A stretch of 57,826 bases of DNA from Bacteroides sp. (GTDB lineage: Bacteria; Bacteroidota; Bacteroidia; Bacteroidales; Bacteroidaceae): contig JAJQFD010000026.1 in assembly GCA_021201335.1 (NCBI GenBank), forward strand, positions 1 through 57,826. Reading direction: 5' to 3'. Shown here in pieces: positions 15,686 through 25,250 of this stretch. The first letter of the stretch is position 1, and every line of letters starts with the position of its first letter. The notes beneath the pieces are model-generated. The model searched no databases, was not told the DNA's origin, and saw only the letters and a program-made list of their open reading frames with translations. A program made the translations under genes and the position numbers.

Positions 15686-16878
15686 TTGATAAAATATCTA
15701 AAAGGGATTGTTGTGGATGTGCAGCATGCACACAAAAGTGTCCTCAAAAGTGCATTATTTTAATTGAAGATATTGAAGGATTTTTATATCCCGAAATAGA
15801 ACAAGATAAATGTACTAAATGTGAAGTCTGTGAGAGGGTATGCCCGATATTGAATCAGAAAGAACCTCGAAGACCTTTGAAGATTTATGCCACTAAAAAT
15901 TTGAATGAAGAGATTAGAATGGAAAGTTCTTCTGGAGGAGTTTTTACATTATTAGCTGAGAGAATTTTGAATGATGGTGGAGTTGTTTTTGGTGCTCGTT
16001 TTGATGAAGAATGGAATGTAGTACACGATTATACTGATAAAGTCGATGAACTAAATAAATTTCGCGGATCAAAATATGTACAAAGTATAATTGGTAATTC
16101 ATTTTTGGATGCTAAAAAATTCTTAGAAAAAGGAAGAAAAGTACTATTTTCTGGTACTCCTTGTCAAATTGCAGGACTGAATTGTTTTTTAAAAACAGAA
16201 TATGAGAATCTTTACACTATAGATTTTATTTGCCATGGAATACCTTCTCCAAAAGTTTGGCGTTTGTATAAGAAAGAATTACTTAAAAAATATAGTAAAA
16301 ATAAAATTCCTGAACCATATTTTACATCCATTAACTTTAGAAATAAAATTTCAGGATGGAAACGATATAGTTTCTCATCTAGTTTTATTGATTCTAAAAA
16401 TAGAAATTTTGTAATATATGAAAGTGTTGACAAAAATGTATTTATGAAGGGATTTAATTTATCTCTTTATTTGAGACCTTCTTGTCATAACTGTCCAGCG
16501 AAATCTTTGAAAAGTGGTAGTGATATAACTATTTCAGACTTTTGGGGAGTTCAGCGTCTATTCCCTGAATACGATGATGATAAAGGAATAAGTTTATTAA
16601 TGTTTAATAATTTACGATATTATAATTTATTAGACAACTCAGCATTATTGGTTGAGGTTACTTATCAACAAATTTTACGCTATAATTCAAGTATTCAAAA
16701 CTCTGTTACACCCCATAAAAACAGGGAACGATTTTTTGAAAGAATTACATTAGAAGAATTTAATTCTATATCTATAATATCCTTAATAAATCAATATGCT
16801 ACATATAATCTAATTCAGAAAATAAAAAGAAAAGCATATTTGATATATTCTTTTTTATCTAAAAAAATAAAAAAATGA
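15682..16878 (+). CDS. Fe-S protein of the F420 hydrogenase/dehydrogenase beta-subunit family
   Basis: 398 residues. The N-terminus has two [4Fe-4S] ferredoxin motifs, CCGCAACTQKCP (about 10-21) and CTKCEVCERVCP (about 45-56). The rest matches the FrhB/FdhB-type beta subunit (SSSGGVFTLLAE, RGSKYVQSII, FSGTPCQIAGL, DFICHGIPSPKVWR). Family members reduce flavins or F420, but in capsule loci they usually stand next to a pyruvyl transferase and their role there is not settled. Overlaps wzx and the next gene by four bases each, so it is tightly coupled. Confidence 0.85.
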   Translation: MIDKISKRDCCGCAACTQKCPQKCIILIEDIEGFLYPEIEQDKCTKCEVCERVCPILNQKEPRRPLKIYATKNLNEEIRMESSSGGVFTLLAERILNDGGVVFGARFDEEWNVVHDYTDKVDELNKFRGSKYVQSIIGNSFLDAKKFLEKGRKVLFSGTPCQIAGLNCFLKTEYENLYTIDFICHGIPSPKVWRLYKKELLKKYSKNKIPEPYFTSINFRNKISGWKRYSFSSSFIDSKNRNFVIYESVDKNVFMKGFNLSLYLRPSCHNCPAKSLKSGSDITISDFWGVQRLFPEYDDDKGISLLMFNNLRYYNLLDNSALLVEVTYQQILRYNSSIQNSVTPHKNRERFFERITLEEFNSISIISLINQYATYNLIQKIKRKAYLIYSFLSKKIKK

Positions 16879-18062
16879 TAATACCAAAAATATTTTCTAA
16901 TACGTCAAATAAAAAGATATTATTAGTAGGAGTGGCTGGACTATATAATTATGGTTGTGAAGCTATAGTTAGAGGTACTGTTGCTATTTTGAAATCAGTA
17001 GACCCTTTAATAAAAGTTTATTATGCTTCTTATAATTATGATGATGACATAAAAAGACTTTCAAATTGTGATATTGAAATAATAAGAAGGCCTAAAAAAA
17101 AACGATGGTACTATAAAAATGTTATAAGAAAAGTTTGTTCCTATCTAAAATATACATATGAGGTTCCTTACGATTCTATTAATTGGGTTACAAAATTCGA
17201 TGTAATATTTTCTATAGGCGGCGATATTTACACATTAAATCATGACACTACATATGGAAAATCATTACCAGTTTTTTGTGAAAAATGTACTTCCTTAGGA
17301 TTGAAGTACGTTTTGTGGGGAGCATCAATTGGGAAATTTGAAAAAAATCCAAATGCATTAAAGTATTATAAGGAACATTTAAAAAAAATTGACTTAATAG
17401 TAGCTAGAGAAGAGAATACATTTAGATACTTAAAAGAACTGGATAAAACGATAAATGTAGTGTTAGCACCGGATCCAGCTTTTTTTGTGGCACCAGAAAT
17501 AAGAAATGAGGAGATAAAACTAACGTCTAAAAAGCTTATAGGTATTAACTTAAGTCCTTTATCGGCATTGTATGAGTATGGAAGTATTTCTATAGGGGTA
17601 AAAAAACAAGCTTATGCAATTACTAGACTCATTGATCTTTTCAATTGTGAAGTTTTATTATTACCTCATGTACTTTCTCCTTCTAAATTTGATAATGATT
17701 TACGATATTTGACAATGATATATAATGCTGTATCAGAAAATTATAGATCAAAAATAAATTTAATATCTTCTGATCCACAATTTATTGGAATCAAGAAGTA
17801 TCTTTTACAATGTGATTTTGTAATTGCAGCACGAATGCATTGTGCAATAAATGCTATCTCAGTAGATATACCAACTGTGTTTTTAGCATATAGTGAAAAA
17901 GCCATAGGTATGTCTAAGTATGTTTATGGAACAATAGAGTCAGTGATATCATTATCAGATTTTGAAAAAACAGAGAAAGTAGTAGAATTACTCATTAATT
18001 GGAAACACAAAGTAGATATTGCAAATATTAGAAAATTTAATTTTAAGGATTTGATTAAATGA
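16875..18062 (+). CDS. Polysaccharide pyruvyl transferase family protein
   Basis: 395 residues of the CsaB/WcaK-like family that adds ketal pyruvate from phosphoenolpyruvate to sugars. Seen: LLVGVAGLYNYGCEAIVRGT at the start, SIGGDIYT, LWGASIGKFE, LAPDPAF, and CDFVIAARMHCAINAIS near the end (the conserved R-x-H region). Pyruvate would give the capsule negative charge. Overlaps the Fe-S protein and wecB by four bases. Confidence 0.88.
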   Translation: MIIPKIFSNTSNKKILLVGVAGLYNYGCEAIVRGTVAILKSVDPLIKVYYASYNYDDDIKRLSNCDIEIIRRPKKKRWYYKNVIRKVCSYLKYTYEVPYDSINWVTKFDVIFSIGGDIYTLNHDTTYGKSLPVFCEKCTSLGLKYVLWGASIGKFEKNPNALKYYKEHLKKIDLIVAREENTFRYLKELDKTINVVLAPDPAFFVAPEIRNEEIKLTSKKLIGINLSPLSALYEYGSISIGVKKQAYAITRLIDLFNCEVLLLPHVLSPSKFDNDLRYLTMIYNAVSENYRSKINLISSDPQFIGIKKYLLQCDFVIAARMHCAINAISVDIPTVFLAYSEKAIGMSKYVYGTIESVISLSDFEKTEKVVELLINWKHKVDIANIRKFNFKDLIK

Positions 18063-19210
18063 AAAAAATAATGTTAATATTCGGGACTCGTCCAGAAGCA
18101 ATAAAAATGGCACCTTTGGTTAAAGAGTTTCAAAAACACGCAAATAATTTTAACACAATTGTTTGTGTAACAGGGCAACATCGCGAAATGCTAGATCAAG
18201 TTTTGTCATTATTTGAAATAAAGCCTGATTATGATTTGAATATAATGATGCCTGGGCAAGATCTTTATGACATTACAACACGTATCTTGAAAGAAATGAA
18301 GAAAGTACTTCAAGATAGTAATCCCGATTTAGTTCTTGTTCATGGTGACACAACTACTTCGATGGCGGCAGCACTTGCAGCATTCTATCAACAAATTCCA
18401 GTTGGTCATATTGAGGCAGGTCTGCGTACCTATAATATATATAGTCCGTGGCCAGAAGAAATGAATAGACAAATCACTGGCCGTGTAGCCACATATCATT
18501 TTTCACCTACACAATTAAGTAGAACTAACCTAATAGCAGAAGGTATTCACGAAAATAAAATTATCGTGACTGGAAATACAGTTATAGATGCCCTATATAT
18601 TGTCATTAATAAAATAAGAATCAACAGTGAGTTGGAGACTAATATACAAGCACTTATATTAAATCTAGGGTATAATGTAAATAGGCTTAATAATAAAAGA
18701 AGATTAATTTTAATAACCGGACACCGTCGTGAAAATTTTGGTGATGGTTTTATTTCGATTTGCCAGGCTATTAAAGCACTTGTAGAAAAATATCCTAATG
18801 TTGATTTTATATATCCCATGCATTTAAATCCAAATGTTCGTAAACCAATTAATGAAATTTTCGGTAATATCTCATATCCTAATATATTTTTCATTGAACC
18901 ACTTGAATATTTACCTTTTGTATATTTGATGGAAAAATCTTCTATAATTTTAACTGATAGTGGGGGTATTCAAGAAGAAGCACCGGGATTAGGTAAACCT
19001 GTATTAGTTATGCGGAATACAACAGAGAGACCTGAGGCTATAGAAGCTGGTACTGTCAAATTAGTTGGCACAAATTATAATAAAATTGTTTCAGAAGTGT
19101 CAAATCTCTTGGACAATACGGCATATTATGAGTTAATGAGTAAAACTGTTAATCCTTATGGAGACGGTAAAGCATGTACTAGAATTATTGATTATCTCCT
19201 TAATTTTTAG
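18059..19210 (+). CDS. wecB: UDP-N-acetylglucosamine 2-epimerase (non-hydrolysing)
   Basis: Makes UDP-ManNAc from UDP-GlcNAc in the cytoplasm. 383 residues, normal length. Seen: GTRPEAIKMAPLV, VHGDTTTSMAAALAAFY, HIEAGLRT, NRQITGRVATYHFSPT, GHRRENFGDG, and TDSGGIQEEAPGLGKPVLV. No wecC-like dehydrogenase is present, so the product may be used as ManNAc itself or modified by genes elsewhere. Four-base overlap with the pyruvyl transferase gene. Confidence 0.95.
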   Translation: MKKIMLIFGTRPEAIKMAPLVKEFQKHANNFNTIVCVTGQHREMLDQVLSLFEIKPDYDLNIMMPGQDLYDITTRILKEMKKVLQDSNPDLVLVHGDTTTSMAAALAAFYQQIPVGHIEAGLRTYNIYSPWPEEMNRQITGRVATYHFSPTQLSRTNLIAEGIHENKIIVTGNTVIDALYIVINKIRINSELETNIQALILNLGYNVNRLNNKRRLILITGHRRENFGDGFISICQAIKALVEKYPNVDFIYPMHLNPNVRKPINEIFGNISYPNIFFIEPLEYLPFVYLMEKSSIILTDSGGIQEEAPGLGKPVLVMRNTTERPEAIEAGTVKLVGTNYNKIVSEVSNLLDNTAYYELMSKTVNPYGDGKACTRIIDYLLNF

Positions 19211-19215
19211 AGTAA

Positions 19216-20445
19216 GTGTTGAAGAAAATAAGCCCAAGCTATATTTACTTATTTCTTTTTTTTTACGTTAATCCTTTTATAGATGCTATTACTGGTTATT
19301 TGGTGTTATCAGGAATAGTTGCTCAAGGTGGATTAGGCTCCCCATCTCAATTATTTCGTTTTATAATATCTATAGTACTTTTATTGTCTTTAAAGGATAG
19401 AAAACATTTATTTTTTATTTACTCTTTTATTATATATATAATAGCGGTTGAGTTATTAAATTTCTTATTTCACTTAGATCAAGATGGATTTATTGTAAGT
19501 TTAGCTTATTCATATAAATTAGTTTTTGGTTTTTTGTTGTATTTTAAATTAGATGAATTAATAAAAAATAAATTTTTGGACAGATCAATTTTTATAAATT
19601 TTATAATTCATTCCGGAATAATATATTCTTTTATTGTTCTTTTTACTGATTTGTTGGGCGTTAGTTTTGGATCATATGAAAACGGTTTGGGCTCTAAAGG
19701 TGTTTTTGCTTCAGCCAATGGATTAGGAATATATATAGGAATTTGTGCACTTCTTCTTATTTATAAAAATAGCCGAAAAATTAATATGAAATATTTTTTT
19801 AGCTATTCACTTATGTCCTATACTCTTTTAGGGCTTATGACAAGAGCTTCTGTTGGGTTATTTGTAATAAGTTTGTTTATAATATTGTTTAAAATACCCG
19901 GAAAGTATAAATTAATAACTTACTCACTAATTCTCTTTTCATTAATTTATTTAGGAAATATATTTATTGATATATTTTTAAATGCGGCTGAAGTCATTAC
20001 TTATAGATATTCTAATACTTCAAGTATGGAAGAATTTTTTGGTGGAAGACAAGGATATTTAGATTATGCATTTAATGAATTTTCTACAGAGGGGATTTTA
20101 TTATACCGTTTACTGATTGGTGGTGGTTATTTTTTATCTTTTCGTAATCCCAATAGTATTGATAATAGTGTATCCAATTTTTTAGAAGTTGATTTATATG
20201 ATGTTTTTTATATGTATGGATTTGTTGGACTTGTTGTGTATAGTTCCATTTTTCTTAAAGGATTGGTTTGGGGAATAAAAAATAAAACTAATATTATTTT
20301 AATTCTTGCTTGGATTTTGTTATACGGTCATTCAGCTTTAGCAGGGCATGTTATCCAAAATGGAATGTCTATAATAATGCTTATTTGTATTTTGTTGATA
20401 ATTAAATATACTGATAAGAATGAGAATCTTGTTTCAATCTCGTAA
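19216..20445 (+). CDS. wzy: Putative capsule polymerase (Wzy-like membrane protein)
   Basis: 409 residues with about ten membrane segments and one larger outside loop in the second half, as in Wzy/O-antigen ligase-type proteins (GSKGVFASANGLGIYIG, TRASVGLFVISLF). No sequence motif is decisive; the call rests on topology, length and the presence of wzx. The start is GTG 19216 or TTG 19219; there is no ATG nearby. It overlaps the next gene by 26 nt. Very A+T-rich. Confidence 0.75.
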   Translation: MLKKISPSYIYLFLFFYVNPFIDAITGYLVLSGIVAQGGLGSPSQLFRFIISIVLLLSLKDRKHLFFIYSFIIYIIAVELLNFLFHLDQDGFIVSLAYSYKLVFGFLLYFKLDELIKNKFLDRSIFINFIIHSGIIYSFIVLFTDLLGVSFGSYENGLGSKGVFASANGLGIYIGICALLLIYKNSRKINMKYFFSYSLMSYTLLGLMTRASVGLFVISLFIILFKIPGKYKLITYSLILFSLIYLGNIFIDIFLNAAEVITYRYSNTSSMEEFFGGRQGYLDYAFNEFSTEGILLYRLLIGGGYFLSFRNPNSIDNSVSNFLEVDLYDVFYMYGFVGLVVYSSIFLKGLVWGIKNKTNIILILAWILLYGHSALAGHVIQNGMSIIMLICILLIIKYTDKNENLVSIS

Positions 20446-21520
20446 AACTTTGTTTACGGCTCCAGGAGGTGATACTACTCAAATCTTAAAGACTAAAGAG
20501 TTTTTAGAAAAATTAGGTTTAAATATTGATATAAATTTAGAATTGGAACCAGATGTTTCAAAGTATGATATAATACATGTTTTTAACTTAATGAGACCTC
20601 AAGAACTTTATTTGCAAGTACGTAATGCGAAAAAGTATGGAAAAAAAATTGCTCTGTCAACTATCTACGGGCCTTATACGGAATTTGAAAAAAAAGCTAG
20701 GGGTGGTGTTTTACAATTTTTAAATAAATTTCTTTCAATTACTCAAATAGAATATTTGAAAGTAATTGCTCGAGCTATTTTGAACAGAGAGTTTAGTAAG
20801 GGAACTTCTATTTATTTATTGAATGGACATAAAACATTACAACGTAAGATAATAAATCAAATAGATGTTTTTCTGCCAAATTCCCATTCGGAAATGAGAC
20901 GCGTAGAAAATGATTTTAATATTACCAATAAAAAATATTTTTCAGTTCCAAATGCTGTAGATGTCAAGAAATTTTCTTACAATTCGACTTTGATTGATGA
21001 AGAAAATGAAAAATATCGCGACTGTGTTTTATGTGTTTCAAGAATAGAAGGACGCAAAAATCAACTGAACATAATAAAAGCTGTGAAAGATTTACCTTAC
21101 CAATTTGTATTTATAGGTAAAGCAGGAGCCAATTTTGCAAAATATTTAGAAGAATGTAAATCTTTATCTGGTAATAATATACATTTTTTAGGCCAAATTG
21201 ATCATGAAAAGCTACCTCAATTTTACAAATTAGCAAAAGTACATATTCTGGCATCATGGATGGAAACACCTGGTTTATCATCATTAGAAGCAGCAGTAAT
21301 GCGAACTAATATTGTTGTAACAAAGAAAGGTGATACGGAAGATTATTTTAAAGATTTTGCTTATTATTGTGAACCAGATGATTTAGGATCAATAAAAGAA
21401 GCTGTTGTTAAAGCTTATGAAGCACCTTTTAACATAGAGTTTTTTAAACATATTCAAAATCACTTTAAATGGGAAGATACAGCTTCCGTGACATTAGAAG
21501 CTTATAAATCAATTGTTTAA
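20420..21520 (+). CDS. Glycosyltransferase family 4-like
   Basis: 366 residues, GT-B fold. Seen: N-terminal GGDTTQILKTKEFL, then a C-terminal GT1-type domain with CVLCVSRIEGRKNQLNIIKA and the E-x7-E region in TPGLSSLEAAVMRTNIVV. Expected to add one sugar of the repeat unit on the cytoplasmic side. Donor and acceptor cannot be told. It begins inside wzy, so translation is coupled. Confidence 0.88.
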   Translation: MRILFQSRKTLFTAPGGDTTQILKTKEFLEKLGLNIDINLELEPDVSKYDIIHVFNLMRPQELYLQVRNAKKYGKKIALSTIYGPYTEFEKKARGGVLQFLNKFLSITQIEYLKVIARAILNREFSKGTSIYLLNGHKTLQRKIINQIDVFLPNSHSEMRRVENDFNITNKKYFSVPNAVDVKKFSYNSTLIDEENEKYRDCVLCVSRIEGRKNQLNIIKAVKDLPYQFVFIGKAGANFAKYLEECKSLSGNNIHFLGQIDHEKLPQFYKLAKVHILASWMETPGLSSLEAAVMRTNIVVTKKGDTEDYFKDFAYYCEPDDLGSIKEAVVKAYEAPFNIEFFKHIQNHFKWEDTASVTLEAYKSIV

Positions 21521-21522
21521 AT

Positions 21523-22590
21523 ATGCTTAAAAGGGTATCTATTATTGGAACAGTTGGTATTCCAGCGAGTTATGGAGGTTTTGAGACCCTTGTTGAAAAT
21601 TTAGTAATTAAAAATGATAATACTCATATAGAATACACAATTTACTGTAGTTCAAAATCGTATGAATATAAACTTATAGAATACAAAAGAGCTAAATTGA
21701 AATATATACCATTTAAAGCCAATGGTATTCAAAGTATTATTTACGATATCTGCTCTTTAGTACATGCGTCTTTTCATAGTGACAAGATAATAATCTTGGG
21801 GGTTTCGGGATGCTGTTTTTTACCGATTTTTAGATTTTTTTCAAAGAAACAACTTATCATCAATATTGATGGTTTGGAACATAAAAGAGACAAATGGAAT
21901 AAAAGAGTAAAAAAATTTTTGTTATATTCGGAAAAAATGGCAATAAAATATGGAAACATAATAATTTCGGACAATGTTGGAATTCAAAACTATATTAGAG
22001 AAAGTTATAATCAGGAATCTGTGATGATACCATATGGGGGAGATCATGTATTAAGTGAAAATCATAGCGAAAGCAATATATTGGAGGAATATGATTTAGA
22101 AAGAAACAATTATTCTTTTACTGTTTGTAGAATTGAACCAGAGAATAATGTTGACTTAATTTTGGATGCATTTTCAAGAACTAAGAAAATAATTGTGTTT
22201 GTCGGTAACTGGAAAAAAGGAGAATATGGAATTAATCTTTTGAGAAAATATAAAAAGCATAAAAACATTAAGTTACTAAATCCTATATATGATATCCAAA
22301 TTTTATATACATTACGGAAAAATTGTAAATATTATGTTCATGGCCATAGTGCTGGTGGTACAAATCCATCATTAGTCGAAGCAATGTTTTTTGGTAAGCC
22401 TATTTTGGCATTTAATGTTATTTATAATAGAGAAACTACAGAAAATGAATGTTACTATTTTTCTACTGTGCAAGAATTGGTGTCTTTATTGGATAAAAAA
22501 TTGTCGAATGGTAATAAGATGTTAGAAATAGCTAACAGGAGATATAAGTGGAAAGATATAGTTGAGCAGTATGAAATTCTTTTGAAATAA
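21523..22590 (+). CDS. Glycosyltransferase with DUF1972 N-terminal domain (rhamnosyltransferase-like)
   Basis: 355 residues. The start (RVSIIGTVGIPASYGGFETL) is the DUF1972 signature of Cps2T/WchF-type enzymes, several of which transfer rhamnose from dTDP-rhamnose. C-terminal GT1-type domain with GHSAGGTNPSLVEAMFFGKP. The rfbA and rfbC genes that follow fit a rhamnosyl role, but the specificity is inferred. ATG 21523 is two nt after the previous stop. Confidence 0.85.
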   Translation: MLKRVSIIGTVGIPASYGGFETLVENLVIKNDNTHIEYTIYCSSKSYEYKLIEYKRAKLKYIPFKANGIQSIIYDICSLVHASFHSDKIIILGVSGCCFLPIFRFFSKKQLIINIDGLEHKRDKWNKRVKKFLLYSEKMAIKYGNIIISDNVGIQNYIRESYNQESVMIPYGGDHVLSENHSESNILEEYDLERNNYSFTVCRIEPENNVDLILDAFSRTKKIIVFVGNWKKGEYGINLLRKYKKHKNIKLLNPIYDIQILYTLRKNCKYYVHGHSAGGTNPSLVEAMFFGKPILAFNVIYNRETTENECYYFSTVQELVSLLDKKLSNGNKMLEIANRRYKWKDIVEQYEILLK

Positions 22591-22643
22591 TCATTTTCAA
22601 CAACGTATATGATTAGTTGTAAATTTTATAAATATATAGATAT

Positions 22644-23525
22644 ATGAAAGGAATTGTTCTCGCCGGTGGTTCCGGTATTCGCCTATACCCAGTAACAAAA
22701 GGAGTGAGCAAACAGCTACTTCCTGTTTTCGATAAGCCGATGATTTATTATCCTGTATCAGTTCTTATGTTGGCTGGTATTCGGGAAATATTAATTATTT
22801 CAACTCCTTACGACTTACCTGGTTTCCAACGTTTACTGGGTGATGGCTCTGACCTTGGAGTTCGTTTTGAATATGCTGAACAACCTTCACCTGATGGATT
22901 AGCTCAGGCTTTTATCATAGGAGAGAAGTTTATTGGTAATGATTCTACCTGTCTGGTGTTAGGAGACAATATTTTCCATGGACCGGGTTTTTCAAAAATG
23001 CTATCTGAAGCCGTAAAAGCAGCTGAAGAAGAAAATAAAGCAACGGTATTTGGTTACTGGGTGAGTGATCCGGAACGCTATGGAGTGGTAGATTTCGATA
23101 AGGAAGGAAATGCTTTAAGCATCGAAGAAAAACCAATCAAACCTAAATCGAATTATGCGGTAGTAGGACTTTATTTCTATCCGAATAAGGTCGTGGATGT
23201 TGCTAAAAATATCAAACCTTCTGCCCGGGGAGAATTGGAGATAACCACGGTGAATCAGCAATTCCTGGATGATAGAGAATTAAAAGTTCAGTTATTGGGT
23301 CGTGGCTTTGCCTGGCTGGATACCGGTACGCATGATTCTCTTTCAGAAGCCAGTACATTTATTGAAGTAATTGAGAAACGGCAAGGATTAAAAGTAGCTT
23401 GCTTGGAAGGGATTGCTTACCGGAAGGGTTGGATTACGGAAGAGAAAATGAGAGAACTGGCACAACCGATGCTGAAGAATCAGTATGGACAGTATTTGTT
23501 AAAGGTGATTGAGGAGCTTTCATAA
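22644..23525 (+). CDS. rfbA: Glucose-1-phosphate thymidylyltransferase
   Basis: First step of dTDP-L-rhamnose synthesis: dTTP plus glucose-1-phosphate to dTDP-glucose. 293 residues, usual length. Seen: [44 protein letters not shown], and [13 protein letters not shown]. Base composition returns to the chromosomal level here, so this gene belongs to the conserved flank rather than the exchanged core. Confidence 0.96.
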   Translation: MKGIVLAGGSGIRLYPVTKGVSKQLLPVFDKPMIYYPVSVLMLAGIREILIISTPYDLPGFQRLLGDGSDLGVRFEYAEQPSPDGLAQAFIIGEKFIGNDSTCLVLGDNIFHGPGFSKMLSEAVKAAEEENKATVFGYWVSDPERYGVVDFDKEGNALSIEEKPIKPKSNYAVVGLYFYPNKVVDVAKNIKPSARGELEITTVNQQFLDDRELKVQLLGRGFAWLDTGTHDSLSEASTFIEVIEKRQGLKVACLEGIAYRKGWITEEKMRELAQPMLKNQYGQYLLKVIEELS

Positions 23526-23772
23526 TTTATATCTACTTTTCTTTTGTCTTGATACAGAAGAAAAAGATAGCAAAAAAAAGATCAAGGCTGAAGTTACTAG
23601 GCTACTCACAAATTCGTTTCGCTAAAAGACTTTGAACTCGCTTTCCTCAAACTGAAAGTCTTTTGAAATGCTCCACTTCATTTGTTCGCTTGACGCGGCA
23701 TAACTTAAGGCGGAGGCCAAGCGGGATGTAAAGAGGAATAGTATTTAAAGCCCCAATAAACTTAAAAATTAG
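23526..23772 (+). repeat. Probable Bacteroidales dispersed intergenic repeat between rfbA and rfbC
   Basis: 247 nt with no open frame (TTTGTCTTGATACAGAAG, CGCTAAAAGACTTTGAACTC, AAGGCGGAGGCCAAGCGG). I recall very similar blocks repeated in many Bacteroides and Parabacteroides genomes, but cannot check. Only one copy lies in this window. It splits two genes that are normally adjacent. Confidence 0.5.
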
Positions 23773-24345
23773 ATGAATATTATACAAACCCAAATACCTG
23801 ATGTATTAATTATTGAGCCTCGCATCTTTCAAGATGATCGTGGCTATTTTTTTGAATCTTTTTCTCAACGATTATTTGAAGAAAAGATTTGTAAAACAGT
23901 CTTTATTCAAGATAATGAAAGTAAGTCAAGCTATGGAGTGATCCGGGGGCTGCATTTTCAAAAACCTCCTTTTTGTCAGAGTAAGCTGGTGCGGGTGATT
24001 AAAGGTGCAGTGTTGGATGTGGCAGTAGATATTCGTATTGGATCTCCTACATATGGACAATCGGTAGCGGTGGAATTGACAGAAGAAAATCATCGGCAAT
24101 TTTTTGTTCCCCGAGGCTTTGCACACGGGTTTAGCGTATTGAGTGAAGAAGTAATATTCCAGTATAAATGCGATAACTATTACGCACCACAGAGTGAAGG
24201 AGCTATTGCCTGGGATGACCCGGATTTGGGGATAGACTGGGGAATACCAACTGATAAAGCGATTCTTTCGGAGAAGGATAGAAAGCATCTTTTGTTGAAA
24301 GATATGGAACCCGTGTTTAGATACGGTGAATCGTTGTATGAATAG
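23773..24345 (+). CDS. rfbC: dTDP-4-dehydrorhamnose 3,5-epimerase
   Basis: Third step of dTDP-rhamnose synthesis. 190 residues, usual length, cupin fold. Seen: DDRGYFFESF, IRGLHFQKPP with the catalytic His, KLVRVIKGAVLDVAVDIR, and VPRGFAHGFSVLSEE. rfbB (dehydratase) and rfbD (reductase), which usually accompany it, are not in this window. Last gene of the capsule operon, closed by the terminator at 24368-24402. Confidence 0.95.
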   Translation: MNIIQTQIPDVLIIEPRIFQDDRGYFFESFSQRLFEEKICKTVFIQDNESKSSYGVIRGLHFQKPPFCQSKLVRVIKGAVLDVAVDIRIGSPTYGQSVAVELTEENHRQFFVPRGFAHGFSVLSEEVIFQYKCDNYYAPQSEGAIAWDDPDLGIDWGIPTDKAILSEKDRKHLLLKDMEPVFRYGESLYE

Positions 24346-24367
24346 GATATAATAGGAAGTCAATATA

Positions 24368-24402
24368 AAAAAGCCGGATGTCTGTTTGATGTCCGGCTTT
24401 TT
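24368..24402. terminator. Bidirectional terminator between rfbC and the Crp/Fnr gene
   Basis: AAAAAGCCGGA and TCCGGCTTTTT are exact complements around a 13-nt loop, with T-rich tails on both strands. It ends the capsule operon and the convergent regulator gene. Confidence 0.85.
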
Positions 24403-24406
24403 CTTT

Positions 24407-25090
24407 TTAAGGGATTTGCTCGCACCATTGAAGCAGAGCCAATCCATTAGGAATCAATATCTCGTTTTGTTTGAGTTGCAATAGATTTTTATCCTGCAGA
24501 TCGTTTAATGCCTGGAAGATGCTTTGTTCACTTTCATGGAATATGTGGGTGAGATTTTTCATTTGGATAGCTAATCGTTTTTCTCCTTCGATTCTTTCGC
24601 ATCGTTGAAGAATAAAGTAAGCAATTTTATGCTCCATGTCTGTGGGGATGGCTTTCCATAACTTGTTTCGGAGGACTTGAGTTTTGTTACAGACAAAATT
24701 AGCAAAGTTAATCCGGAAGATTTGGTATTTAAATAAATCCTTTACAATCTGGTCTTTCGTAATACGTAACATGCTAAGATCTGTTTCCGCTGTGTAAGAA
24801 GACATATAACATGTCTGTAAACCAAATAAGGCCTGCGGTTCGATCAGGTAAGAGTCTTCGACATACTCGGTAAAAAGAAAAGATTCATCGGAAGAAGCAG
24901 TACTGATGGCTAGTTTTCCGTTCAGGAGAAATATGAGCTCATTGCACGGATCACCTCTCCGGATAAATGTTTCTCCAGCGGGATGTTTGGTAAAATGAAG
25001 CTTGACGCGTCCTAATATATTGGTGAAATCTTCTTGCCCGATTCCCTGGAATAAAGGGAGTTGGAGCATGTTACTAAACAATTTATCCAT
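24407..25090 (-). CDS. Crp/Fnr-family transcriptional regulator
   Basis: 227 residues. A cyclic-nucleotide-binding-type beta barrel spans about 10-125 (HFTKHPAGETFIRRGDPCNE, LIFLLNGKLAIS, YVEDSYLIEPQALFGL). A C-terminal winged helix follows (MEHKIAYFILQRCERIEG, MKNLTHIFHESEQSIFQALN). The canonical cAMP-binding Arg is not evident, and no Fnr cysteine cluster is seen, so the signal is unknown. A TACTTTTG -7 box on the minus strand at 25117-25124 fits the start. Convergent with the capsule operon; no evidence that it controls it. Confidence 0.85.
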   Translation of the reverse strand: MDKLFSNMLQLPLFQGIGQEDFTNILGRVKLHFTKHPAGETFIRRGDPCNELIFLLNGKLAISTASSDESFLFTEYVEDSYLIEPQALFGLQTCYMSSYTAETDLSMLRITKDQIVKDLFKYQIFRINFANFVCNKTQVLRNKLWKAIPTDMEHKIAYFILQRCERIEGEKRLAIQMKNLTHIFHESEQSIFQALNDLQDKNLLQLKQNEILIPNGLALLQWCEQIP

Positions 25091-25224
25091 TTATGTATCA
25101 ATTACGTTTCCTAAACAAAAGTAATAATTGTATTATGAAGGAGGAGTTATTTTATCCTTTTTTATTATTTCTTATATGTTTACGAGACTTCTTTTCTTCT
25201 TTTCGTTTTTGCATAAAAATAAGT

Positions 25225-25232
25225 TATCTTTG
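25225..25232 (+). promoter_or_regulatory. marC-family gene promoter -7 box
   Basis: TATCTTTG fits TAnnTTTG. TTCG lies 19 nt upstream in place of TTTG. Transcript start near 25239 supports ATG 25251 and rules out the upstream in-frame starts. Confidence 0.6.
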
Positions 25233-25250
25233 CAAAAAAGACAGAAAGTT

